A DNA stretch of 64,000 nucleotides from assembly GCA_965263375.1 (NCBI GenBank), contig OZ253669.1, positions 1,860,001 through 1,924,000 on the forward strand. The letters run 5' to 3'. This DNA comes from JAJFFW01 sp965263375 (GTDB lineage: Bacteria > Pseudomonadota > Alphaproteobacteria > Caulobacterales > Parvularculaceae). The position numbers and the translations under genes are program-made. The notes below the pieces were generated by a model that searched no databases, was not told the DNA's origin, and worked only from the letters and a program-made list of their open reading frames with translations. Every line of letters begins with the position of its first letter. The stretch's first letter is position 1. This document shows, piece after piece, positions 8,600 through 15,858 of this stretch.

Positions 8600-9319
8600 T
8601 TGAGACACTTTTTGCTAGTTCACGGAAGTTGGCATGGCGCATGGTGTTGGTATAAAATTGCCGCGCGCCTTCGCAGCGAAGGACATACAGTAACACTCAT
8701 CGATTTGCCGGGACGGGGAGCAAATAAAACAAAGCCCGTTTTCATAGGCATGAAGTCAATGCTAACGCATGTCCTCACCTACTGCCCGCAAAATGAAAAG
8801 ATAACAACGATCGTCCATAGCCGATATGGCGTCTTGGCCTCGCAATTGGCTGAAGCGTTGCCGGATCGGATCGAGCGAACGATTTACCTTGCATCATTTA
8901 TGTTACCGAGCGGGAAGGCCGTTATGGACTATTCCCGCAAGGACAAGGCTTCCAGGATCGGCCCTTTTGTGGAGGTCAATAAGCTTGGCTTATGGGATTG
9001 GCTAAGGCCTGAAGCATATAGAGAGGTTCTCTATCATGACTGTTGTGACGATGATGTTGCTCTAGCATCATCCCTTTTATGCAGGGAGCCATCGCGGCCA
9101 GCGATCACAAGGCTGAAACTCACCGAACAGAGGTATGGCAGGGTGCCGCGCGCCTATATCCGTTTGACGCAAGACCGCGCAGTCAGTCTGGCCTTGCAGG
9201 ATCGGCTTATTGAGGAAACAACGGTCGAGCGCGTAGAATCCATTGACGCAAGCCACTCAGCTTATTTTTCAAAACCTGATGAACTCACAGATAAAATAAT
9301 CAAGCTTTCCGGCAGCTGA
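8600..9319 (+). CDS. Alpha/beta hydrolase of the plant-esterase-like type
   Basis: 239 residues resembling EstC/methylesterase-like alpha/beta hydrolases. Seen: the oxyanion start FLLVHGSWHGAWCW (residues 4-17), a predicted nucleophile elbow IVHSRYGV near residue 73, and a C-terminal histidine in DASHSAYFSKPDEL, the typical position for this family. The elbow is odd: the family usually reads G-H-S-x-G-G, while here both flanking glycines are replaced, so activity may be altered. Start is TTG at 8600 with GGAGAAG 5-6 bases ahead; no in-frame ATG is near. It faces away from dnaG and interrupts the usual yqeY-dnaG neighbourhood. Substrate unknown. Confidence 0.8.
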   Translation: MRHFLLVHGSWHGAWCWYKIAARLRSEGHTVTLIDLPGRGANKTKPVFIGMKSMLTHVLTYCPQNEKITTIVHSRYGVLASQLAEALPDRIERTIYLASFMLPSGKAVMDYSRKDKASRIGPFVEVNKLGLWDWLRPEAYREVLYHDCCDDDVALASSLLCREPSRPAITRLKLTEQRYGRVPRAYIRLTQDRAVSLALQDRLIEETTVERVESIDASHSAYFSKPDELTDKIIKLSGS

Positions 9320-9399
9320 TTCAACTAGAACTCTGGAACCGCCCATCCCCGCGCCTATATCTATTAAAACGCCAAATACAATGGTTTAGGATCTAGCGA

Positions 9400-9780
9400 A
9401 TGACCGCTGTGCTGACAGTTTACTACGATGGGGCTTGCCCTTTGTGCGTGAAAGAGATCGGCTTTTATCGCCGCCAGCGCGGGGGTGAGCGCATTGACTG
9501 GGTTGATGTTTCAACTGGCCCGCAAGCCCTGACGTGTGATGATCTAACTTGTGAGGTCGCCTTAAAGCGCTTTCACGCCCGACGCGCTGATGGAGGTCTT
9601 GTTGACGGGGCCGCCGCTTTTGGCGCGCTTTGGTTGGAATTGCCCGCCTGGCGGTTTCTTGGCCGTTTGGCGACCGCCCCCCTACTCAGCAATCTGTTTG
9701 AAAGCCTGTATCGGCTTTTTTTGATTTTCCGGCCAAGCTTGCAAAAGCTAGCGCACCGGCTAGATCAAAAGAAGATCTAG
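9400..9780 (+). CDS. DCC-family thiol-disulfide oxidoreductase-like protein (DUF393)
   Basis: 126 residues. The family signature is clear at the N-terminus: VYYDGACPLCVKEIGFYRR with the DGxCxxC motif (Cys about 15 and 18), in a thioredoxin-like fold. The middle carries the usual DGAAAFGALW segment and the end a short hydrophobic stretch (LFLIFRP). Members are annotated as thiol-disulfide oxidoreductases, but physiological substrates are poorly known. Its stop codon overlaps that of the convergent yqeY by four bases. It lies 80 bases after the hydrolase gene and may share its transcript. Confidence 0.85.
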   Translation: MTAVLTVYYDGACPLCVKEIGFYRRQRGGERIDWVDVSTGPQALTCDDLTCEVALKRFHARRADGGLVDGAAAFGALWLELPAWRFLGRLATAPLLSNLFESLYRLFLIFRPSLQKLAHRLDQKKI

Positions 9781-10235
9781 CCCAACGCCTGTTTAACAAG
9801 GGACCCGGCCCGGCCAAAGTCCATAGAGCCGGAATAACGCTCCTTTAAAGCGCCCATACATTTCCCCATGTCTTTAAGACCGCTTGCCTCTAATTCGGCA
9901 ATCACAGTGCTAACAGCTTCTTCAATTTCGCTTTCGCTTAACTGACGAGGCATAAAGGAACGAATGACATCGATCTCAGCGCGCTCTTGCTCCGCCATTT
10001 CGATGCGGCTCGCCTCTTCATAGGTTTTGGCGCTTTCTTCACGCTGCTTCACCATTTTCGCCAAGATCGCCAAAATTTCTTCGTCGGTAACGCCATTACA
10101 ACGATCCTCGCCTCGCGCGGCGATGTCGCGGTCCTTAATCGCCGCCTGAATTAGCCGCAGCGTCGACAGTTTTACTTTGTCATTTTGCGCCTTCATGGTG
10201 GCCTTATAAGCGTCTTCAATTTGCTGTCGCAGCAT
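9777..10235 (-). CDS. yqeY: GatB/YqeY domain protein
   Basis: Free-standing YqeY protein, 152 residues, related to the C-terminal tRNA-binding part of the amidotransferase subunit GatB. Seen: LRQQIEDAYKATMKAQ start, LRLIQAAIKDRDI, the KQREESAKTYEEA helix and the end motif MGALKERYSGSMDFGRAG. Start ATG 10235 is chosen for GGAG 8 bases ahead; a longer frame reaching 10301 has a poor start. In alphaproteobacteria yqeY commonly lies between carA and dnaG, as it does loosely here. Its molecular role is not established; tRNA interaction is inferred from the GatB relation. Confidence 0.9.
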   Translation of the reverse strand: MLRQQIEDAYKATMKAQNDKVKLSTLRLIQAAIKDRDIAARGEDRCNGVTDEEILAILAKMVKQREESAKTYEEASRIEMAEQERAEIDVIRSFMPRQLSESEIEEAVSTVIAELEASGLKDMGKCMGALKERYSGSMDFGRAGSLVKQALG

Positions 10236-10324
10236 GGTGATTCTCCAATAGACGCCTGGTTTATGACGTCGATCTGTGAATAGCTGGTAACAAGGGCACA
10301 ACCCTCTGATATTCCTATTAAAAT

Positions 10325-10489
10325 TTAAAGGTTTTGCTTGTTGACCGCCTTAAGGGTTTCCCCTAGCTTCCCGTCAATTTGCGCAGTGCGTTGTGCAAGT
10401 TGCGCCACAGAGTGTTCCAGTAAGCTCTGGGCCGCACTCGCCAGCCGCTTCGCCTGTAATTCATCTTCTGAGGACGTAGAGATATTCAC
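10325..10489 (-). CDS. Possible 54-residue helical protein, doubtful
   Basis: A short frame between carA and yqeY encodes about 54 residues from a GTG start (10489) with AGG 7 bases ahead, or 62 residues from ATG 10513 inside carA. The product is Gln/Ala/Leu-rich and would form one amphipathic helix (LASAAQSLLEHSVAQLAQRT). It reads in the direction of yqeY and could be its leader gene. Against it: it fills the only space available for the carA promoter and has no recognised homologue. Call with caution. Confidence 0.3.
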   Translation of the reverse strand: MNISTSSEDELQAKRLASAAQSLLEHSVAQLAQRTAQIDGKLGETLKAVNKQNL

Positions 10490-10491
10490 CC

Positions 10492-11655
10492 ATGCACCTA
10501 AGTCAAGCGCCATCGAGACCTTTCACTGCAATCCTTGCTCTTTCTAATGGTAAAATCTTACGGGGTTTTGGCGTCGGAGCCACTGGTGAAGCGCTCGCAG
10601 AGGTCTGTTTTAACACTGCGATGACGGGCTATCAGGAGATTTTGACCGACCCCTCCTATGCAGAACAAATCGTGACTTTTACTTTTCCACATATTGGTAA
10701 TGTCGGCGCTAATCTGGAAGATTTAGAGAACGCCTCGCCGCCAGCCGCATCCGCTGCAAAAGGCGCCATATTCCGTGAGAAAGTAACAAACCCCTCAAAC
10801 TATCGTGCTCATGCGGATCTTTCCTCCTGGATGGAGCAACGCGGGATTATTGGCCTGTATGGAATCGACACGCGCGCATTAACCAACTTGATCCGCCGCG
10901 AAGGCATGCCCCATGGGGTCATCGCTCATGCGCCAAATGGACAATTTGACGAAGCCGCACTGATAGAAAAGGCGAAAGCATGGGCCGGGCTAGAAGGAGC
11001 GGACCTTGCCGTAAACGTTACGACCCCTAGCGCATTTGAGCAGGAAGAAACGGCTTGGACATGGAATGAAGGCTTTGGCGCTGCGAACGCAAACGGCCCC
11101 CACATCGTTGTGATCGATTTTGGCGTGAAGGCCAATATCTTGCGCCTTTTGGCGGACCAAGGCGCGCGCGTTACGGTGGCGCCAGCCACAATCTCATATG
11201 ATGAGCTTAAAAAGCTGAACCCTGATGGGGTCGTTCTATCGAATGGTCCTGGCGATCCTGCTGCGACAGCGGCGCATGCGGGTGAGACCGTCAAAAAACT
11301 TATCGATAACAAGGTCCCCCTCTTCGGTATTTGTTTGGGACATCAAATCTTAGCGCTCGCCGCTGGGGCAACAACCGTGAAGATGCATCAAGGCCATCAT
11401 GGCGCTAATCATCCGGTTAAAAACCTAAAAACCGGCAAAGTTGAGATCGTATCCATGAACCATGGCTTTACTGTGGACATGGACACCCTGCCCGCAAATC
11501 TTGAACCCACTTTCCAATCGCTTTTTGACGGCACCAATAGCGGCATCCGCTTAAAGGACGCGCCCGCCCAATCGGTTCAACATCACCCGGAAGCGTCCCC
11601 AGGACCACAAGACAGCTTTGGCGTGTTTAAAGAATTTGTTGAAGGGCTGCGTTAA
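10492..11655 (+). CDS. carA: Carbamoyl-phosphate synthase small subunit
   Basis: Glutamine amidotransferase subunit that frees ammonia from glutamine for CarB, feeding pyrimidine and arginine synthesis in the cytoplasm. 387 residues, normal length. N-terminal CarA domain with FNTAMTGYQEILTDPSYAEQ; C-terminal class I GATase domain with nucleophile Cys281 in FGICLGHQ and His365/Glu367 in HHPEASPG. The start ATG has only a weak ribosome site but matches the usual N-terminus. carB lies 4.2 kb downstream on the same strand, separated by six genes, two of which point the other way in pairs, so carA and carB are not one simple operon. Confidence 0.96.
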   Translation: MHLSQAPSRPFTAILALSNGKILRGFGVGATGEALAEVCFNTAMTGYQEILTDPSYAEQIVTFTFPHIGNVGANLEDLENASPPAASAAKGAIFREKVTNPSNYRAHADLSSWMEQRGIIGLYGIDTRALTNLIRREGMPHGVIAHAPNGQFDEAALIEKAKAWAGLEGADLAVNVTTPSAFEQEETAWTWNEGFGAANANGPHIVVIDFGVKANILRLLADQGARVTVAPATISYDELKKLNPDGVVLSNGPGDPAATAAHAGETVKKLIDNKVPLFGICLGHQILALAAGATTVKMHQGHHGANHPVKNLKTGKVEIVSMNHGFTVDMDTLPANLEPTFQSLFDGTNSGIRLKDAPAQSVQHHPEASPGPQDSFGVFKEFVEGLR

Positions 11656-11667
11656 ACGCTTACCGAC

Positions 11668-12162
11668 ATGGATTTAAAAAGCCATTTTCAATCCTTTTCT
11701 GAATATAATCGGTGTGCTAATGATGCAATTTACTCGGCGTGCGCTCAACTTTCCGACGAAGGCCGCAAACAAGACCGACAGGGCTTTTTTAAAAGCATCC
11801 ATAATACACTGAACCATATTATAGTTGGCGATCGAATTTGGCTTAACCGCTTTGAAGGCAAACCTAAGCCTTCATTTGGGTTGGACACAGTTCTGTACAG
11901 TGATTTTGAAGAGCTTCACGCCGCGCGATGCGCAGAAGATCAACGCATTATTCAATATTTTCAACAGATCGATGCGTCATATCTGACAAAAGAACTGACC
12001 TATGTTAACACATCCGGCCAGGAATATACCTCCCCCTTCCATGTCCTAGCGGGGCATGTTTTTAATCACCAAACGCATCACCGGGGTCAGGTTCATCACA
12101 TGTTAGGAATGGCGGGCGTTCACCCGCCATCCCTCGACATGCCTCGAGTGCTTAATACATAA
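11668..12162 (+). CDS. DinB-family putative metal-dependent enzyme
   Basis: 164 residues with the DinB/YfiT four-helix fold: SIHNTLNHIIVGDRIWLNRF (first His, near residue 50) and the C-terminal HVFNHQTHHRGQVHHML, giving the three-histidine metal site seen in this family. Relatives include damage-inducible proteins and thiol-dependent transferases; the function of this member is unknown. It begins only 12 bases after carA and is probably co-transcribed with it. It is unrelated to DNA polymerase IV, which shares the dinB name. Confidence 0.85.
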   Translation: MDLKSHFQSFSEYNRCANDAIYSACAQLSDEGRKQDRQGFFKSIHNTLNHIIVGDRIWLNRFEGKPKPSFGLDTVLYSDFEELHAARCAEDQRIIQYFQQIDASYLTKELTYVNTSGQEYTSPFHVLAGHVFNHQTHHRGQVHHMLGMAGVHPPSLDMPRVLNT

Positions 12163-12194
12163 CCGACAAATTCATCGGATTTTATTGCAAAGCC

Positions 12195-12863
12195 TTACGG
12201 CTGATTACGATGGGCGGCGGTATTCGGCTTATGCTGGAAAGCATCTGATGCATCGGCCCAAAAGCGCCGACCCGCCGTAATCGTTTCCTCGCGCTTTTCA
12301 CGGAACGCCTTATTCGCTTCAGCCGAACGCGTTAAGAATAGACGGTCGCCATGGATCGTCCAATGAAGGGGACTTGCAGGCGTTAAAGATCCCATCGCGA
12401 GTGTTTGCGTACAATAAGCGCCAAAGGCAGGGGCAAAACGCTCTGGGTCCTGTGTGAAAAGATCGCGGTTTTCAGCGCTGGCGAAATGGAACACCGCCCC
12501 TTGATATTCAGCGGCGAAGTTTGCGTCACCTTTCATTGGCTTGCCTTCGGTGAAATAGCCAACCGGATCAAACCCTTCGATCGCAACTCCGGTTTCTGGA
12601 TTTGTAACAATCAGATCAACCGTATTTGCAACCTCTGGCACGGCAAGCGCCGCTACAGGCAAAACAAGCGCAGCCCCTTTGGATGGCGCAAGCGTTTCAA
12701 TGGCGGCCGCAAGGCTCTTGGCGGAGACAGCTGAATTGTCAGCGCTTAAGTTGATTTCACCGCCCAGCTCTTGTGCAACTGCGCCCTGAAACATCGCCGA
12801 AAATAGCGCGAGCGCACCAGTTGCGCCAACCATAAGAGATTGTTTGCGTATATTTTTGTTCAT
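12195..12863 (-). CDS. Exported YHS domain protein
   Basis: 222 residues. N-terminal signal peptide (MNKNIRKQSLMVGATGAL, hydrophobic core, cleavage near AVAQ), a variable linker, then a YHS domain: GFDPVGYFTEGKPMKG, FHFASAENRDLF, DPERFAPAFGAYC (about residues 130-190). YHS domains bind metal or copper in some proteins; the classic Cys pair is only partly present (one Cys in GAYCTQ). ATG 12863 is chosen for its strong AGGAGG ribosome site. The product is predicted to be periplasmic. Convergent with the DinB-family gene. Confidence 0.8.
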   Translation of the reverse strand: MNKNIRKQSLMVGATGALALFSAMFQGAVAQELGGEINLSADNSAVSAKSLAAAIETLAPSKGAALVLPVAALAVPEVANTVDLIVTNPETGVAIEGFDPVGYFTEGKPMKGDANFAAEYQGAVFHFASAENRDLFTQDPERFAPAFGAYCTQTLAMGSLTPASPLHWTIHGDRLFLTRSAEANKAFREKREETITAGRRFWADASDAFQHKPNTAAHRNQP

Positions 12864-13117
12864 TTTATTCCCTGTCCTCCTTTTGATGCGCCTCGCCCAA
12901 GTCATCCTCTCTGAATGTATTCCCTGCCCCCCTAACCACAGCCATGCGCATTTGTTTTCAATGCGACCACAGTAATTGGATAGGAGGCCTCTAAACAAAT
13001 CACGTTGGACGACATTCCCTCACAAACACTCCATCTTTTCGTGATCGGATCAGGGTGAAGCATATTGGCGCGCATATAAGTGTTTCCTCTCATCAAAAGG
13101 CCCTTTAAAACCGCCCT

Positions 13118-13786
13118 ATGACCCAAGAAAAAACGCCCCCCTTTCAGGTTCAGATCGTACCTGTGACGACCTTCCAGCAAAACTGTTCCATTATTCGTGC
13201 GCCCAGCGGCGCAGCGGCCGTTGTTGATCCTGGCGGCGATGCAGATAAAATTTTAGCCGCCGCAGAAAAAATGGATGCGCGTATTGAAAAAATTTGGCTG
13301 ACCCATGGTCACCTTGATCATGCTGGTGCAGCTGAAGAGGTAAAACGCGCCACCGGTGCGCCAATCGAGGGTCCCCAAAAAGAGGAAGTCTTTTGGCTTT
13401 CTCAAATTCGATCTTCATGGCGGCAATTCGGCCAAGAACAAGGCGAAGACTGCACGCCCGACCGTTGGCTTGAGGATGGGGATGAGCTGACCCTTGATAA
13501 TTTGACCTTTAAGGTTGCCTACACCCCAGGCCATACGCCAGGGCACGTCGTGATCTATCATGAGGATGCGCGTATCGCCTTTGTCGGGGATGTCATTTTC
13601 GCAGGCTCAATCGGGCGCACTGACTTTCCTCGCGGGGACCATGATACATTAATCAAGTCGATCGTCGAAAAATTATGGCCCTTAGGCGACGATATGCAAT
13701 TCGTTCCGGGCCATGGCCCCATGTCGACCTTTGGGCGCGAACGCCAATCGAACCCCTTTGTGAGCGATGCTGCCTTGAATGGATAA
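13118..13786 (+). CDS. MBL-fold metallo-hydrolase, glyoxalase II-like
   Basis: 222 residues, metallo-beta-lactamase fold. Metal motif LTHGHLDHAG gives His63, His65, Asp67 and His68; further ligands lie in TPGHTPGHVV, AFVGDVIFAG and VPGHGP. The closest well-known group is the YcbL/glyoxalase II-like hydrolases that cut thioesters such as S-lactoylglutathione, but the exact substrate is not visible. Stands alone, divergent from the YHS gene, with about 250 bases between the two starts. Confidence 0.88.
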   Translation: MTQEKTPPFQVQIVPVTTFQQNCSIIRAPSGAAAVVDPGGDADKILAAAEKMDARIEKIWLTHGHLDHAGAAEEVKRATGAPIEGPQKEEVFWLSQIRSSWRQFGQEQGEDCTPDRWLEDGDELTLDNLTFKVAYTPGHTPGHVVIYHEDARIAFVGDVIFAGSIGRTDFPRGDHDTLIKSIVEKLWPLGDDMQFVPGHGPMSTFGRERQSNPFVSDAALNG

Positions 13787-13854
13787 ATGGGTTCATGATT
13801 TTTTGAATTTCATATGCTCTATTAGGCTAGCGCGTATGAATAGAGAGCCAACTG

Positions 13855-14676
13855 ATGAACGCCAGTAACCAATCCGCCTTTTATCGCAGCAAAAAGCTTG
13901 TTGTTGATGTTGCTAAATCACTAACAGACAATATCGGCGATAAGAGGATAGCTTTTATCCATATTCCCAAATGCGGCGGCACGTCTGTTATCCGCTCCAT
14001 CCGCCGATCTTTTGGCCCAAAAGCGATGCTGTCGCGTAAGACTTTCTGGCGGCTTGAGGCGCAAGAATCAACGACCTCAGCCGCCGCCCTGGGCCAGACC
14101 TTAACAGAACACCGCGAAGGCGTCCTCGCCTATCACCTAGCGCTTAATGCGCCGCGCTTTATCGCTGGCCATGTTGAGTTTTCAAATCGCCTATATGACG
14201 CTTTTAAAGATAAATGGGATATGCTGACGATTTTACGCGATCCAGTCGCGCGTTGGAAATCGCAATATCTTTACAATCGCTTCAAAAAGCAACGCGATCA
14301 TTTCGGTACGGATCTTGAAATCGAAGAATTCCTAGAGACTGAAGAGGCTGTTCACATCGGCCATACACAAGTTCAATACATCAAAGGTAGTGATGATCTG
14401 ACCAGTCCATCCTCAGCTGAGGGCATAGCAAAAGCCAAAGCCAATCTCGATAAGTTCTCCATAGTTGGACTGATGGAACATATGAATTTGTTAGAACGCG
14501 ATCTATCTAAACGCTATGGCGTGCAATATAATTTCACCCACGAAAATCGTAATCCCGCGCAAAAAAAGGCAGCCCAAAAGCCAGAGTTTTCAGACGAAGC
14601 GATGGCTAAAATTAAAGCGCTTTGCGCACCGGACATCGAGCTTTATGAATATGCCAAGAGCCGGATAGTGAAATAA
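13855..14676 (+). CDS. Sulfotransferase family protein
   Basis: 273 residues. The N-terminal PAPS-binding loop reads FIHIPKCGGTSVIRSI (about residues 39-54), the 5'-phosphosulfate loop of bacterial Sulfotransfer_2 proteins; the 3'-phosphate motif is LTILRDPVARWKSQY. These cytoplasmic enzymes transfer sulfate from PAPS to a sugar or other hydroxyl. Acceptor unknown; no polysaccharide genes are nearby to hint at it. Single gene, followed by a GC hairpin (14762-14782, CCCCACGG with CCGTGGGG) that lacks a T-run. Confidence 0.85.
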   Translation: MNASNQSAFYRSKKLVVDVAKSLTDNIGDKRIAFIHIPKCGGTSVIRSIRRSFGPKAMLSRKTFWRLEAQESTTSAAALGQTLTEHREGVLAYHLALNAPRFIAGHVEFSNRLYDAFKDKWDMLTILRDPVARWKSQYLYNRFKKQRDHFGTDLEIEEFLETEEAVHIGHTQVQYIKGSDDLTSPSSAEGIAKAKANLDKFSIVGLMEHMNLLERDLSKRYGVQYNFTHENRNPAQKKAAQKPEFSDEAMAKIKALCAPDIELYEYAKSRIVK

Positions 14677-14873
14677 GTTTTAAAGCATTTTTGATTGGTT
14701 TAGTTTCTCTATCGGTTTTTTTGTGAACTAGCCAACCCGATCACGATACTGAGTTACTGGCCCCCACGGTCAAGCCGTGGGGACTATGTCAAAGTCACTT
14801 TATTGGTCATCACCCTTAAACTGCTCATATGAATTCCGCTTTCCCCGTTGCGGAGCAGGTCGCAAATCCTCTC

Positions 14874-15296
14874 TTAAGCTGTCACACGGCGTAGACGGAC
14901 AAAATGTTCATCCCAACCAGTGTCATGACTTGCGCCCATATTGAAAGCATCCTCAGCAATCTTTTCAAATCCGCTATGTTCCAGCGTCAAGATTGTACCG
15001 CCATCAGCTTCAGTGAGGGTCCAAACGCACTTCGTTTCAACCCCCTGAAGCCATTGATGGGTAAAAGTGTGGACAAGGCGGCGGGGCGGGTCAAACTCCA
15101 AAACCTCCCCCCAACACATTTTTTCCCCCTCCTTGCCAAGAGAGTTCGTCAGTAAGACAAAAGGGCCCCCAGGGCGCAAGTCCTCCCCGCCCTCATGAAA
15201 CCATAAGGCGAGCTTGTCTTTTTCCGTTAGGAACTTCCAAACATGAGATGGCGGGGCTTTTAAAAACAAAGTTTTATTGATCGTTAGCGCGGTCAT
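14874..15296 (-). CDS. SRPBCC (AHSA1-like) domain protein
   Basis: 140 residues, START/Bet v1-like helix-grip fold. Seen: KAPPSHVWKFLTEKDKLALWF start, WGEVLEFDPPRRLVHTF middle and the final HSGFEKIAEDAFNMGASHDTGWDEHFVRL helix typical of AHSA1-type proteins. The ligand is unknown. Its start overlaps the stop of the upstream ArsR gene (ATGA, 15293-15296), so the two are translationally coupled. This ArsR-SRPBCC pairing is common and suggests the pair responds to one signal. Confidence 0.88.
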   Translation of the reverse strand: MTALTINKTLFLKAPPSHVWKFLTEKDKLALWFHEGGEDLRPGGPFVLLTNSLGKEGEKMCWGEVLEFDPPRRLVHTFTHQWLQGVETKCVWTLTEADGGTILTLEHSGFEKIAEDAFNMGASHDTGWDEHFVRLRRVTA

Positions 15297-15643
15297 TCGT
15301 CACTCTCCTTTGCAGAATCCTCAACCACTCTTTTCAGTTCAGCGAGTTTACCGTCCCAGAAATGTTCAAATTGCGCGAGCCAGTCTTGAGCGCGCTTCAA
15401 TCCCTCGGGCGATAGATAGTTAATCCGCTCTCGTCCCATTTGGCGAACTTCGATGACGCCGCCTTCCTCCAAAATCTTTAGGTGCTTGGCGACAGCGGGA
15501 CGGCTCACCTCAAACGCCTCGACAAGACGGCCGATCGAACGCGGCTTATCAGCCAACATCTGTATGATGCGACGGCGCGTTGGATCAGAAAGGGCGCGAA
15601 AAACACCTTGATTGGATGTGTGATCGTGAAATTGCAGCGTCAT
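15293..15643 (-). CDS. ArsR-family winged-helix repressor
   Basis: 116 residues. Winged helix with FRALSDPTRRRIIQMLAD, RSIGRLVEAFEVSRPAVAKHLKILEEGGVI (recognition helix) and the wing GRERINYLS. No ArsR metal motif (ELCVCDL) is visible, so it belongs to the non-metal group that accompanies SRPBCC proteins. Likely autorepressor: two copies of an AACC-N4-GGTT operator lie in its promoter (15649-15695), one inside the -35/-10 spacer. Overlaps the next gene by four bases. Confidence 0.9.
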   Translation of the reverse strand: MTLQFHDHTSNQGVFRALSDPTRRRIIQMLADKPRSIGRLVEAFEVSRPAVAKHLKILEEGGVIEVRQMGRERINYLSPEGLKRAQDWLAQFEHFWDGKLAELKRVVEDSAKESDE

Positions 15644-15648
15644 AATAC

Positions 15649-15695
15649 GAAACCTTATGGTTTCATATATATAGAACCTTTTGGTTTCATGTCAA
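15649..15695 (-). promoter_or_regulatory. ArsR-SRPBCC promoter with two operators
   Basis: On the minus strand: -35 TTGACA at 15690-15695, 16-base spacer, -10 TATATA at 15668-15673. Operator 1 (GAACC-TTTT-GGTTTC, 15674-15688) fills the spacer exactly. Operator 2 (GAAACC-TTAT-GGTTTC, 15649-15664) lies between the -10 box and the start codon at 15643. Centres are 24 bp apart. Two near-identical palindromes placed this way strongly imply autorepression by the downstream ArsR protein. Confidence 0.75.
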
Positions 15696-15858
15696 TCCGC
15701 CGCATTCTTTCGCAGGAAAAATTACCGAAAGTCTTTGCGCTTGGGCGCAACTTCGCCTAAGAGACGCCTTTAACCGACAATTTCATTTGAAGCCCCTGCG
15801 CGCGCCTTATCCTTAAGAGCGGGAAAGATGCGACGCGCATTTTAGCGTGCGAGATATT

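Noticed and set aside
12932..13180. 82-codon leftward frame between the YHS and metallo-hydrolase genes
   Set aside because: Overlaps the metallo-hydrolase start and has no homology signal; the space is a divergent promoter region.
14762..14782. GC-rich hairpin after the sulfotransferase as a terminator
   Set aside because: No T-run follows on either strand; kept only as a note in the sulfotransferase entry.
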